From assembly GCA_022644775.1 (NCBI GenBank), contig JALCHN010000001.1:124001-188000 (forward strand): a stretch of 64,000 nucleotides of DNA, read 5' to 3'. Below the pieces are notes generated by a model. That model worked only from the letters and a program-made list of their open reading frames with translations, was not told where the DNA came from and ran no database searches. Positions 30,443 through 40,733 of this stretch are shown in pieces. Every line of letters starts with the position of its first letter. The first letter of the stretch is position 1. This stretch comes from Eggerthellaceae bacterium. GTDB taxonomy: Bacteria > Actinomycetota > Coriobacteriia > Coriobacteriales > Eggerthellaceae. A program made the translations under genes and the position numbers.

Positions 30443-31285
30443 CTACATCACGGTTACGCCCACCGAGAGGAACAGGGCATAGAAGACCAGCCTGAGCATG
30501 AAGACGCCGACGCACGATTCCACGATAGCACGCACCGCGACAGCGGACGTCATGCCTGCCTTGTATCCGCGGACGAGCTCGAAGCACGCTACCGCCACAA
30601 GCACGAGGCCCGCGACAGCCCAGCCCATCGCAGCGCCCGTCAACTGGGACCCAGAGACAACAGCGTTACCGGCGCCGGACACCATCGCCAAATGAGCCAC
30701 CTGAGCGATAACGGCAACGGCGGCACCTACAAGCGCAAGGACACGCAGCGCGCCCGCCGCTTTGCCTTCATGACCGGACAGAGCCAGAGCCGCAAAGGCG
30801 CTGCCGCCCAGAAGGGCGAACCCAAGCACCTCGATCGGCACGAGCGGCGTGCTCCACGACACGATGGTCGGCACGTGGTACGCAAGGCCCACGAACAGGG
30901 CAAAGACGAGACCGAGGATGCCCGTCACGAGGGAGAACGCCTTGCGGCTACCGCCCAGTTTGCCCCGCGACGCCATGATGGCGTACACAAGCGCAACCAC
31001 CACGAACACGCCGCCAACGCAGATCTCATTCGTGAGCGGGGAATGCCCCAAGCCGTTAAGGGCGAACATGCCATGCGAAGGATCGGCGGTATGGAGAGCA
31101 GAAGCGATGAAGCCCACGATGACCGCGATGAGGGGAACCCAGGTAAGCCTATCGATACGTTTCAGCGTCGCCTCGTCGTATTCGTTCGCGGAAAAGGCGA
31201 CCGCAAGGGCGATGAAGGCGCCCGCACCCAAAGGTGCCAGCGTGGTGAACACCGCCAGCGGCAGTTCAGCAAAAGCCGTTTCCAT
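30443..31285 (-). CDS. dmsC: DmsC-like membrane anchor subunit (second)
   Basis: FAELPLAVFTTLAPLGAGAFIALAVAF..., SALHTADPSHGMFALNGLGHSPLTNEI; overlaps the dmsB stop/start region. Confidence 0.88.
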   Translation of the reverse strand: METAFAELPLAVFTTLAPLGAGAFIALAVAFSANEYDEATLKRIDRLTWVPLIAVIVGFIASALHTADPSHGMFALNGLGHSPLTNEICVGGVFVVVALVYAIMASRGKLGGSRKAFSLVTGILGLVFALFVGLAYHVPTIVSWSTPLVPIEVLGFALLGGSAFAALALSGHEGKAAGALRVLALVGAAVAVIAQVAHLAMVSGAGNAVVSGSQLTGAAMGWAVAGLVLVAVACFELVRGYKAGMTSAVAVRAIVESCVGVFMLRLVFYALFLSVGVTVM

Positions 31286-31908
31286 TATTGAGCCACCTCC
31301 GCAGTGTTGACGACGCTGCCTTCGTCGGAATCAACCGGCTTCGCATCGTCGTTGGTCTTGATGAACAGGTTCGGATCGGTGTAGGAGCTATCGGGCAGCG
31401 GCGCGATGTTCGCGCGCTCGCCGAGCTGTTCCATCTCTTCGACGGTGCCGAATTCCAGAGCGCGCAGAGGGCACGCATCCACGCACATGGGGTTCTTGCC
31501 TTCTGCAACGCGGTCGGCGCAGCCGTCGCACTTCACCGAATGGCCCAGGGACCGATCGACGCGCGGAGCGTTGTAAGGGCACGCCATATGGCAGTAACCG
31601 CAGCCGATGCACTTATTGGTATCCACCGACACCAACCCCGTATCGGCATCCTTGTGCATGGCGCCCGTCGGGCACACGCTCGTGCACGCCGGATTGTCGC
31701 AATGGTTGCACGACATCGAAATGTGGTAGACGAAGGCCGAGGTCACGCACGTGCCGTCGTCGGCGACGTCCCACGAACCGCCTTCATAATCGAACACTTT
31801 GCGATAGGCAGTGTCCACGCCAAGGTCCTTGTAATCCTTGCATGCCATTTCACAGGTCTTGCAGCCCGTGCACCGCGTGGTGTCGAAATAAAACGCGTAT
31901 TGGGTCAT
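31285..31908 (-). CDS. dmsB: DmsB-like 4Fe-4S ferredoxin subunit
   Basis: CTGCKTCEMACKDYKDL, CNHCDNPACTSVCPTGAM, CIGCGYCHMACPYNAP, CDGCADRV..CVDACPLRAL. Confidence 0.94.
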   Translation of the reverse strand: MTQYAFYFDTTRCTGCKTCEMACKDYKDLGVDTAYRKVFDYEGGSWDVADDGTCVTSAFVYHISMSCNHCDNPACTSVCPTGAMHKDADTGLVSVDTNKCIGCGYCHMACPYNAPRVDRSLGHSVKCDGCADRVAEGKNPMCVDACPLRALEFGTVEEMEQLGERANIAPLPDSSYTDPNLFIKTNDDAKPVDSDEGSVVNTAEVAQ

Positions 31909-31921
31909 TTCGCTACCTCCC

Positions 31922-34432
31922 CTACGCCTTGGTCACTTGAACGATCATGGAATGAGCCGGGCCGTTTCCGCGGGAAAGCGCGTTGGGCTTGTAGGTGGTA
32001 AGCGTGTTCACGCAGCCGCCCTTGTCCACACGGTCGCCGTCCATGTCCGCATCGTGCCATGCGCCCTGAGGAATGCCGACGGTTCCGGGAATAATGCGGT
32101 TCGTGACGCGTGCCTCGATTTGAATCTCTCCCGCAGGGCTCTTCACGCGCACCTGGTCCAAATTGGAAATACCGCGCGTTTCGGCATCGATTGGATTGAT
32201 CCATACCTGCTGGCGGGCGGCCTGCTCAAGCTCGTCGATAAAGCCGTAGCTCGAATGGGTACGGGACTTGTGATGAAAACCGGCGCAATACAGCGGATAT
32301 TCGTCAGTCGTAGAGCCATATCCCTCGAAACCAGGGGTAAAGCAGGGAATGGGACTGATGCTTTGGTCCTCGTCGTATTCCCAGGTATCGGCAATATTCG
32401 CCAGAGCTTCGGAGTAAATTTCGATTTTCCCAGAGGGAGTGCCCAGCGGATGCGCTTCGGGATCTTTGCAGAAGTCCTCGAGGCCGATGACATTGGGCAG
32501 CGCCTGCTTGAACACGCCCTGCTTCTTGATTTCTTCCCACGTGGGCATCTGCGTGCCTTCTAGAGCGGCTGCTTCCCTGCCCTGCTCGTAGAGGTACTGC
32601 ACCCACTCATCGTGCGTCCTGCCCTGGGTAAACTCGTCCTTTACGCCCATCTTGTCAGCGATATCGGCCATTACATCGTAGCTGGAACGGCATTCACCTG
32701 GGGCTTGCTGAGCGGGTCCGCCCACCGTAACGCCCGTATACCATTCACTGTATCCCTGCGTCTGCATGTTCAGCTGTTCGGAACGCATCGCATCCGGAAG
32801 CAAGATATCCGCGTATTTGGCAGAGTCCGTCAGCACCGTATCCCACACCAGGATGAACAAATCATCATCGTCCTTCTGGCTGAGCATCTCATGGACCTTG
32901 TCGATATTGCCGTGCTGATTCGTGATGCAGTTGCCCGCATAGTCCCAAATAAAGTGAATGTTGTTCTTGAGCTTACCGTCGGGCAGCGCATTCTTCTTGT
33001 CGACAACACCCGCATTCGTTGTTGACATGTCGGTGCCATGGTCCACGGCATTGAGCCACTCGTAACAAGGAATGGACCAGGTTACCGCATTTGCAGGTAC
33101 ACCGCCTTCAGGCACGATGCCCGTTTCGGAATCCGCATCGTCGTTCGGAAGACTGTCGACCAGATACGTAGGCGGCTCGGCCTCGCGCTGACCCGTATTG
33201 GTACCCGGCTTTCCTATCTGGCCCAAAGCGATTGGCACCATGCAGATCGCACGCGTCGTATCTTCGCCATTCGTATGGCGCTGCGGGCCCCAACCTTGGC
33301 ATACGAATGGCGCCTTGGCGTTTTCCAAATCCGCAGCAAGCTCGCGAATCCTCTCAGCGGGAATCTGCGTGATCGGCGCCGCCCATTCCGGAGTCTTCTC
33401 CACCTTGTCGTAGCCGGTTCCCATCACATAGTCCTTGAAAGACTTGTTCTGGCCCTTGGCAGACGCGGGCATCGTCTGTTCATCCCAGCCAACGGTATGG
33501 GTGAGCAGGAATTCCTCGTCGGTTTTCCCGTCCACGATGAACTCATGAATAAGAGCCATGCACAATGCGGCATCGGTTCCCGTGCGAATGGGCAGCCACT
33601 CATCTGCATGGCCGGACGCGGACTCGTTCATTCGATAATCGATATTGATGACTTTGCCGCCACGCGCTTTGATGGCTTCACGAGCACGAGCGAAATCCCA
33701 CGTTGTGTTCGCACCGCCCATGCGCGTCTCCGCAGGGCTGTTGCCGAACATGACCAGAAGGTCGGAATGGTCCGCCGCCTCAGTCATCGAAGATGCGTTT
33801 TTCGCATCATAAGGGCTGAATACGCTCCCCTTCTTTTTATCGGAACCGTACATGTAGGGCATCGCAACGAGAATCTGATTAGCGGAATAGTCGTAGGCGC
33901 GAGCCAAGTATCCGCCGCATGCATCTAGGAGGCGCTTGGACGGATTGCCCGTCGTGGAATACATGCCCGTTGCGTAAATCAGGTGAATCGCATCGTTTCC
34001 GTAACGCGAAATAGTGTCTTTCAACTTGTCGGCGATGGTATCAATCGCCTCGTCCCAGCTGATGCGCTCGAACTTACCCTCGCCGCGCTTGCCCACGCGC
34101 TTCATCGGGTAGAGCAGGCGGTCCGGCGAATTGACCCAGCGGCGCATGCTGCGGCCGCGCAGGCAGGCGCGCGCTTGGAAATCCGCATTACCCGTGTCGT
34201 CGGTTTCCATGTACTGGATCTTCCCGTCTTTGGAATGCCACTTGAACACGCAGTTGCCGCCGCAGTTGACGTTGCACTGACTCCAATTGATCTCTTCGGT
34301 GCCGGCGGCTTCGTCCGCCTTCGCCTGAATGGCGTCTTCCGAAAGCGCAACGGTGCCGCCGACGCCCGCGAGCGCCGCTAAAGCGCCCGCCGACTTGACG
34401 AACGACCTGCGACTCATGTCAGTCTTCGGCAT
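31922..34432 (-). CDS. dmsA: DmsA/TorA-type molybdopterin oxidoreductase catalytic subunit, Tat signal
   Basis: Tat motif MSRRSFVKSAGALAAL, CNVNCGGNCVFKWHSKDGKI Fe-S motif, RACLRGRSMRRWVNSPDRLLYPMKRVGKRGEGKFERISWDEA, IRTGTDAAL. Confidence 0.94.
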   Translation of the reverse strand: MPKTDMSRRSFVKSAGALAALAGVGGTVALSEDAIQAKADEAAGTEEINWSQCNVNCGGNCVFKWHSKDGKIQYMETDDTGNADFQARACLRGRSMRRWVNSPDRLLYPMKRVGKRGEGKFERISWDEAIDTIADKLKDTISRYGNDAIHLIYATGMYSTTGNPSKRLLDACGGYLARAYDYSANQILVAMPYMYGSDKKKGSVFSPYDAKNASSMTEAADHSDLLVMFGNSPAETRMGGANTTWDFARAREAIKARGGKVINIDYRMNESASGHADEWLPIRTGTDAALCMALIHEFIVDGKTDEEFLLTHTVGWDEQTMPASAKGQNKSFKDYVMGTGYDKVEKTPEWAAPITQIPAERIRELAADLENAKAPFVCQGWGPQRHTNGEDTTRAICMVPIALGQIGKPGTNTGQREAEPPTYLVDSLPNDDADSETGIVPEGGVPANAVTWSIPCYEWLNAVDHGTDMSTTNAGVVDKKNALPDGKLKNNIHFIWDYAGNCITNQHGNIDKVHEMLSQKDDDDLFILVWDTVLTDSAKYADILLPDAMRSEQLNMQTQGYSEWYTGVTVGGPAQQAPGECRSSYDVMADIADKMGVKDEFTQGRTHDEWVQYLYEQGREAAALEGTQMPTWEEIKKQGVFKQALPNVIGLEDFCKDPEAHPLGTPSGKIEIYSEALANIADTWEYDEDQSISPIPCFTPGFEGYGSTTDEYPLYCAGFHHKSRTHSSYGFIDELEQAARQQVWINPIDAETRGISNLDQVRVKSPAGEIQIEARVTNRIIPGTVGIPQGAWHDADMDGDRVDKGGCVNTLTTYKPNALSRGNGPAHSMIVQVTKA

Positions 34433-34701
34433 AGGTTCTCCTCCCCTTCTCGTTTGGTGGGGAAGCCCCGTTCCAAGCGAACCGATACGCTTCCCCAAGT
34501 CCCTGCGAGGGACTTTCTTCGTCACTGAAAGTACCAGTATCGACGAGCTCCCCTTGTCACATGAAGTGTGGGATTTTCTGGTTACACGCGTGCGAACTGG
34601 GAAAACGACGATACCTAAATGCCCTTCCGCACGCAAGCCGGCAGGCGACGCGCAGGGGCCTTTGCTATCATCTATTACAGGGATTCGAGAGGGAGAGGCG
34701 C

Positions 34702-36279
34702 GTGCGAAGCCTTCTGTTACATATGCTCAAGCCGAATATCGGCCTGATTGGCTACGCCTTGTTCCTTGCGGTAAACGCCACGGGCATCTGGGGAGGGGTC
34801 TTCCCCTTCCTGCCGCTGACCATGCAGACGCACGAGATCATGTTCTGGTTCTACCTGTCGCAATCCGTCGCCCTGTTCGTCACGCTGTTCCTGCTTGCGC
34901 GCGCAACCTACGTCACGCATCGGCCCACTTTCACCTCGCTGATCTTGATAGCCGCATTCGTCTATGCCGTTGGATGGTCGTTCCTCATCGCCGCCATGTA
35001 TTTCCATGGATGCGAGCTTCAACTCTCCATCGCGGGCGGCATCTCCCTCGGCGCGAGCAGCGCCCAGTTCTATCTGCTCTGGCAGCAGTTCTTCGCGGCG
35101 AGCGAACCCGAAGAGGGCATGAGGGACCTCATCTGCGGCTTTGCCTATTCGGCGTTGATGTATTTCGCCCTCTACCTGCTCCCCCATGCGGTGACGGCCT
35201 ACCTTATCCCCCTCGTGTTCGTCCCCCTGTTTGCCCTTGCACTGATTTTGAGCAACCGCCGCATCGATTTCGACCAGCCGATGTTCGAGGACAAGCCATC
35301 CGAAAACGTGCGCGTCTATCGCCGGTTCGTCATCGCCTCTTGGCGCAGCATGCTCGCCGTGGGCGCAATCGCGCTCTGCGCCGGCGTCGTACGATCGATC
35401 GCCATCGAGCGCCCCGAGATCGGAACAATCGTCAACGTTCTCTCCATAGTCGCCCTGCTCGTCGTCGCTCTGCTCGTGCTCTTTCTCTGGCGCAACAAAG
35501 GGCTGCGACTCAACATCATGAAGCTCTACCGCATCGTGTTTCCCTTGCTGATCGTCGCCTTCGCCGTGCTGCCGTTCGCGAACCTCTCATACACGCGGTT
35601 TCTCGCGGCGGCGCTCTTCGCCCTCTACTCAATCGGCCTGATGCTCGCCATGATGCAATGCGCCCAGATCTCGCGCGACAACGGCATCGCCCCCTCTTTC
35701 GCATTCGGCCTGTTCGGCGGCGTCGTCTACGCCATGCACGATGTCGGTTTCCTTGTGGGCACCGCCTCGGACAACGTCGCCGCCCAAGGGCTGCCCGTCC
35801 TTTTCGTCACCGCGCTTCTGGCAGTCTCCATCCTGGCGCTGATGTTCTTCTTCAGCTCGATCGATTTCAAGAATTCCCGGTCCCAGCTCATCTGCGGCGA
35901 CATTCAGCTCATCGCCCCCGCCGAAGCGACAATCGAGCTGCGCCCGAAACGGGATGCGTCCGCTGCAAACGGAGACGAAGCCCATATGGGCCAGCGGGAG
36001 AGCGAGAAGAAGCTGCCCTACAATCCGAAGAACGGCGAGAATCGCAGCGCGTTCAACGACCGGCTCTCCCTGAAAGTTGCCGACGTCCAGCAGGCATGCG
36101 GCTTGAGCGACCGCGAAACCGAGGTCACCGACTACGTCGTGCGCGGCTACACCGTTGCGAGCATCGCCGAACAGCTCTATGTGTCCGAAAACACCGTGCG
36201 CACGCACATGAAGCGCATCTACGCGAAATGCAAGGTGCATAAAAAGCAGGAGCTCATCGATTTGGTCGAAGCGCGCTAA
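34702..36279 (+). CDS. LuxR-family regulator with large multi-TM N-terminal domain
   Basis: About 12 hydrophobic segments followed by LSDRETEVTDYVVRGYTVASIAEQLYVSENTVRTHMKRIYAKCKVHKKQELIDLVE; GTG start with gagggagag SD. Confidence 0.88.
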   Translation: MRSLLLHMLKPNIGLIGYALFLAVNATGIWGGVFPFLPLTMQTHEIMFWFYLSQSVALFVTLFLLARATYVTHRPTFTSLILIAAFVYAVGWSFLIAAMYFHGCELQLSIAGGISLGASSAQFYLLWQQFFAASEPEEGMRDLICGFAYSALMYFALYLLPHAVTAYLIPLVFVPLFALALILSNRRIDFDQPMFEDKPSENVRVYRRFVIASWRSMLAVGAIALCAGVVRSIAIERPEIGTIVNVLSIVALLVVALLVLFLWRNKGLRLNIMKLYRIVFPLLIVAFAVLPFANLSYTRFLAAALFALYSIGLMLAMMQCAQISRDNGIAPSFAFGLFGGVVYAMHDVGFLVGTASDNVAAQGLPVLFVTALLAVSILALMFFFSSIDFKNSRSQLICGDIQLIAPAEATIELRPKRDASAANGDEAHMGQRESEKKLPYNPKNGENRSAFNDRLSLKVADVQQACGLSDRETEVTDYVVRGYTVASIAEQLYVSENTVRTHMKRIYAKCKVHKKQELIDLVEAR

Positions 36280-36339
36280 CCGCCCCGCTGCTTCAGCGCG
36301 GTATGCTTGCACCAGCATCCGCCAACGAAAGGACCGCCC

Positions 36340-37245
36340 ATGAGCGAAGAGCGCACCTATCTGCCCGTCCCCGACCCGGCGAGAGCCGCCGACCATCCAG
36401 AATTCAACGCCTTTGTCGAAACGATCGCCTGCCTGCGCGCCCCGGGCGGCTGCCCCTGGGACCGCAAGCAGACCCACGCCTCCATCGCCAAGAACATGCT
36501 CGAGGAAGCCTTCGAAGCCGTCGCCGCCATCGAAGAGGGCGACGTCGACCACATGCGCGAAGAGCTCGGCGACGTCCTGCTCGAAGTGGTCCTGCAGGCG
36601 CAGATCGCCGCCGACGCCGGCGAATTCACGATCGACGACGTGGCCCACGACGTGAACGGGAAGATCGTCCGCCGCCACCCCCACGTCTTCGGCGCTGAAG
36701 CCGCCTTCGCGGCCGCCGGGCTCGACGTGTCCACCGTGGAAGACGCCGACGACGTCGAGGCCCTGTGGGACACGGTGAAGGCCCACGAGCGCGCGCAGAA
36801 AGCCGCCAAGCGCGCCGAGAAGCTGCGCGCAGCCGGGCTCGACCCGCAGGCCCCGCGCGGCCTTCTGGAAGACGTGGCCCGCACCCAGCCCGCCCTGATG
36901 GAAGCCCAGGAAATCTCCCGCAAGGCCGTGGGCGCCGGTTTCGAATGGGACACCGTCGACGAGGTCTGGGCCCAGGTGCGCTCCGAAGTCGCCGAATTCG
37001 AAGCGGCCGCCCCGCGCAGCGCCGAAGCCGAAGAGGAGTTCGGCGACGTGCTCTTCTCGCTCGTGAACGTGGCCCGCAAGGAGCACCTCGACGCCGAGAC
37101 CTGCCTGCGCCGCAGCTGCGACAAGTTCCGCCGCCGCTGGGAAGCCATGGAAGCCGCCGCGTGGAAGGCAGGCAAGAAGATCGACGACTACACCACCGCC
37201 GAGCTCAACGACCTGTGGAACGAAGCCAAGAAGCAGGTCGGCTAG
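36340..37245 (+). CDS. mazG: MazG nucleoside triphosphate pyrophosphohydrolase
   Basis: CLRAPGGCPWDRKQTHASIAKNMLEEAFEAVAAIEEGDVDHMREELGDVLLEVVLQAQIA; second EEEFGDVLFSLVNVAR motif. Confidence 0.95.
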   Translation: MSEERTYLPVPDPARAADHPEFNAFVETIACLRAPGGCPWDRKQTHASIAKNMLEEAFEAVAAIEEGDVDHMREELGDVLLEVVLQAQIAADAGEFTIDDVAHDVNGKIVRRHPHVFGAEAAFAAAGLDVSTVEDADDVEALWDTVKAHERAQKAAKRAEKLRAAGLDPQAPRGLLEDVARTQPALMEAQEISRKAVGAGFEWDTVDEVWAQVRSEVAEFEAAAPRSAEAEEEFGDVLFSLVNVARKEHLDAETCLRRSCDKFRRRWEAMEAAAWKAGKKIDDYTTAELNDLWNEAKKQVG

Positions 37246-37309
37246 GCGCGCGCCCGTCGCGCAACCCGACAGGGAACCTCCCGCTCGCACGCACGCCTCA
37301 CCTACAAGA

Positions 37310-37343
37310 AAGCGCCCGCAGGCAGCAAGCCCGCGGGCGCTTT
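37310..37343. terminator. Bidirectional stem-loop terminator between mazG and the M16 peptidase gene
   Basis: gaaagcgcccgcaggcagcaagcccgcgggcgctttc. Confidence 0.65.
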
Positions 37344-37395
37344 CGCTCTGATCGGCTTCCCTCGCCGGGCGTCTTCCGCCCCGGCGCATTCGCCC

Positions 37396-40308
37396 CTATT
37401 CGGCCAGCAGGTCGACCACGCGATTGAACGACGTGGCCGCGCCTTCGATCGTCTCGCGCGAGCCGAACACGCACACGGCCGGCGAAGCGGCCACCGCGCG
37501 CAGCGTCGGCGCGCACGCCCGCACTGCGTCCGGCGTGACGCGCAGCTCCTGGTCGCGCAGCATCTCGCGCCACACGGGCGCCCGGTGCGCGAAGTACCCC
37601 ACGTCCTGCCGGCGCGCCACCAGGCGCGGCTTCACGGGCGCATGATGGGAGGCCACCGTCGACACGATGTAGCCTTCCATCTCTTCCTCGCTCGGGTCGA
37701 ATGCGGCGATCCATTCGGCGGCGCGGTCGTAGCGCTCGATCGTCTCGTCGATGTGCGGGTCGCGGAAGGAATAGAAACGCGCGAAGCCCATCGGCGTCCG
37801 CTTGAAGCCCACGCCGTAGGCGCCGCCCTTCACGCGCACCTCGTTCCACAGGTAATCGAGCGACAGCGCGTTGCCCAGCACCACCCAGGCGCCCGCGTAA
37901 TCGCTGATCTGGTGCACGTCGGCGCCCTTGGCCACGTACGACACGTCGCTCGGTACGATGAAGGCCTCGCGCTTGATTTCGGGGCGCGGAATCTGCGCGT
38001 AGAGGCCCAGCGGCGGCTCGGGCGACACCGGCAGGCCGAAATCGCCCGCGAGCTCGAAGAAGCGCGCGCGGTCCTCGGGCGCGCCGGTGAAGCTCACCAC
38101 CACGTCGTTCTTCACGAAGATCTGGGCGCTCACCTGGGCGAGCTTTGCCTTAAGGCGATCGAATCGCTCGTCGAAATGGGCGATGAGGTCCTTCAGGAAC
38201 AGATAGTAGCCGACCCCGGAAAGCCTATCGGCGAGCACGCCGTTGCCGAACAGGTAGGACTGCAGCCGCGCCGACGCCTTGGCATGGCCTTCGTTGGCGA
38301 AGCTCTGCTCCATCGCGATGCGCTGCTGCACGAGCACGTCCTTGATGCGGGACGCGTCGTCGAAGCGGGTCGTGGCCCACACCTCGCGCGGAAGCGCGGC
38401 CAGGCTCGCCAACTCTTCGGACAGGGCGCTCGCCGCCACGGTGAGCGTCGCGCGGAAGGTGCGCGGGTCGCCCGTGTCGACGTGCACGTCGGTAAAGAAG
38501 CGCAGCGACCCCAAATGCAGGCGGCTTTCGACGTCGAGTTCGGCAGCCGTGTGCGCTTCGGTGTCCAACTGGCCCAACAACGACGCGAGCACCGTGACGT
38601 AGGGAACGTCCTCCCAGGCCACGCGGCCCAGATCGAAGTAGGTGTAGAGGTAGTCGATCTTGCGGGTGGGCACCGTGTGGTAGAGGCAGGGCAGCGGCGT
38701 GTCGGCAAGCTCGATCATCTCGGGGTCGGGTGCGCCCTCGCCGATGTCGTCGACGCGCAGATGCGGAAGCGTCGCCAGGTCCTCAGGCGCGTCGGGCGCC
38801 TCCTGGCGCTCGCGCAGGGATTCCACCTCGCGCTCGATGCGGGCGGCGTCGTCGTCGGAAAGCGCGGCGGCCTTCTGCGCGAGCTCGGCCGCCTGGGCGC
38901 CGGCGCCCTCTTGCGGGGTGGGCACCAAGTCGACGAGCGCCTTGTGGCCGCTTTCCACCACGAGCTCTTCGAGAAGGTCCTCGAAGTAGCGGCCCTCGAG
39001 CCCGGCGCGCATGTGCGCGAGCGGTCCCTCGTAGTGCAGGTAGGCGGTCGCGTCGTCGTCGGCGTAGAGCCAGCCGGCGAGCGCGTTCATCGCAAGCGCC
39101 ACCCCGTCGGCGATGCCGCGATCGCGTTCGCGCAGGTCGAAGGACATCTGCGCCAGGCTCGCGCCGAGCAGGTCCTTGGGAATCCCATCGCGCACCAAGG
39201 CGGCGGCCTGCTCTTCGACGATCGTGCGGAAGGCGCCGGCCGCGCCCGGCTTGGCACCGCGCAGCATGAACATGACCGCCGGCTGGGCCTGCGAGTCCAT
39301 CAGGTAGGCCGTGCAGTCGCCGCCGATGCCCGCATCGAGCACGGCGCGCTTGATCGGCGATTCGTTGCCGCCCATGAGCGCGTCGACGAGCACGTCGGCC
39401 GCGAGCACCCGCTCGAAGTCGCGCGCGTCGCCCACCGCGTAGGCCAGCCCCACGCAGGCGTTTTCAGGCGCCGTGTCCATTTCGACCGTGGTGTCGGCGG
39501 CCACGAAGGGCGCCTGGTGCCCGATCGCGTTGGGCGCTTCGTCGCTTCGGCGCTGGGCCTTCGACAGATAGTTGTCGTCGAGGAAGCCGAGCACGCGGTC
39601 GACGTCGAGGTCGCCGTAGAGCACGATGTAGGAGTTGTCGAGCCTATAGTGACGGGCGTGGGTGTCGAGATAGCCCTCGTAGGTGAGACTGGGAATGGCC
39701 GCCGGGTCGCCGCCCGATTCGAAGGCGTAGCAGGTGCCGGGCAAGAGCGCCTTGTCGACGGCGTGGTAGAGCACGCTTTCGGCATCGGACAGGGCGCCCT
39801 TCATCTCGTTGAACACGACGCCGTTGTAGGCGAGCGCGCGCTTGCCGTCGGCTTCCGAAATCTCGTAGTGCCAGCCCTCCTGCTCGAAGATGCGCCGATC
39901 GCCGTAGATGGCCGGGTGCAGCACCGCGTCGAGGTAGACGTCCATCAGGTTGAGAAGGTCCTGTTCGTTGGTGCTCGCCACCGGGTACATGGTCTTGTCG
40001 GGGAAGGTGAGCGCGTTCAGGAAGGTCTGCATCGAGGTCTTCAGCAGGTTCACGAAGGGCTCTTTCACCGGGAACTTGTCCGATCCGCAGAGCACCGAAT
40101 GCTCCAGGATATGGAAGACGCCCGTGTCATCGGCGGGCGGAGTCTTGAAGGCGATAGAGAAGGCCTTGTTGGGATCGTCGTTTTTCAGATAGAGCAGCCG
40201 CGCCCCGCTCGCCGTATGACGGAGCACATAGGCTTCGCCGTCGATTTCGGCAAGGGGCTCGCGCGAGAGCACGTGGAATCCGTGCAGGTCCTGATTGGGT
40301 TCTAGCAT
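37396..40308 (-). CDS. M16 (insulinase/PreP-like) zinc metallopeptidase, about 970 aa
   Basis: HILEHSVLCGSDKFPVKEPFVNLLKTSMQTFLNALTFPDKTMYPVAS, inverted zinc HxxEH motif. Confidence 0.93.
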   Translation of the reverse strand: MLEPNQDLHGFHVLSREPLAEIDGEAYVLRHTASGARLLYLKNDDPNKAFSIAFKTPPADDTGVFHILEHSVLCGSDKFPVKEPFVNLLKTSMQTFLNALTFPDKTMYPVASTNEQDLLNLMDVYLDAVLHPAIYGDRRIFEQEGWHYEISEADGKRALAYNGVVFNEMKGALSDAESVLYHAVDKALLPGTCYAFESGGDPAAIPSLTYEGYLDTHARHYRLDNSYIVLYGDLDVDRVLGFLDDNYLSKAQRRSDEAPNAIGHQAPFVAADTTVEMDTAPENACVGLAYAVGDARDFERVLAADVLVDALMGGNESPIKRAVLDAGIGGDCTAYLMDSQAQPAVMFMLRGAKPGAAGAFRTIVEEQAAALVRDGIPKDLLGASLAQMSFDLRERDRGIADGVALAMNALAGWLYADDDATAYLHYEGPLAHMRAGLEGRYFEDLLEELVVESGHKALVDLVPTPQEGAGAQAAELAQKAAALSDDDAARIEREVESLRERQEAPDAPEDLATLPHLRVDDIGEGAPDPEMIELADTPLPCLYHTVPTRKIDYLYTYFDLGRVAWEDVPYVTVLASLLGQLDTEAHTAAELDVESRLHLGSLRFFTDVHVDTGDPRTFRATLTVAASALSEELASLAALPREVWATTRFDDASRIKDVLVQQRIAMEQSFANEGHAKASARLQSYLFGNGVLADRLSGVGYYLFLKDLIAHFDERFDRLKAKLAQVSAQIFVKNDVVVSFTGAPEDRARFFELAGDFGLPVSPEPPLGLYAQIPRPEIKREAFIVPSDVSYVAKGADVHQISDYAGAWVVLGNALSLDYLWNEVRVKGGAYGVGFKRTPMGFARFYSFRDPHIDETIERYDRAAEWIAAFDPSEEEMEGYIVSTVASHHAPVKPRLVARRQDVGYFAHRAPVWREMLRDQELRVTPDAVRACAPTLRAVAASPAVCVFGSRETIEGAATSFNRVVDLLAE

Positions 40309-40469
40309 ACGGGCGCACCTTTCACTTGTGATTCAGGCGTATTCTAGCGCAAGCGCACACGCCCCCGTAGATCGGTTGAGCGCCCGTTAATTGGGCCTCC
40401 CGCGCAGCCCAGGTGCGCTACCATAGGGGAAAGCCGCTTGGCGGCAGTCACCGCGAAAGGAGCAATCCG

Positions 40470-40685
40470 ATGGCCCACCCGTACTTCACCCCGTGCCCCA
40501 ACTGCCACGGCACCAACATCCACATCGCCGAATGGTTCACCGACAGCGGGGAGACCGAATACTACGGCGCCTGCGATGACTGCGGTTACGAAGACGACGT
40601 GCACAGCGCCACCGAAGGAGAGGCCATCGACCACTGGCGCCATTTCGTGTCGCCGGCCGACGACGAAGACGAAGGCGCCTTCTAG
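40470..40685 (+). CDS. Small protein with CxxC-type zinc ribbon
   Basis: MAHPYFTPCPNCHGTNIHIAEWFTDSGETEYYGACDDCGYEDDVHSATEGEAIDHWRHF; SD-like aaaggag upstream. Confidence 0.75.
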   Translation: MAHPYFTPCPNCHGTNIHIAEWFTDSGETEYYGACDDCGYEDDVHSATEGEAIDHWRHFVSPADDEDEGAF

Positions 40686-40733
40686 CACCGCCCCGCACGC
40701 GCGCGGCATCGCCGCTTACGAGAAAGAAGACCA

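Noticed and set aside
37585-40305. 906-aa plus-strand ORF opposite the M16 peptidase
   Set aside because: Antisense shadow; minus strand has the HxxEH zinc motif and full-length family pattern.
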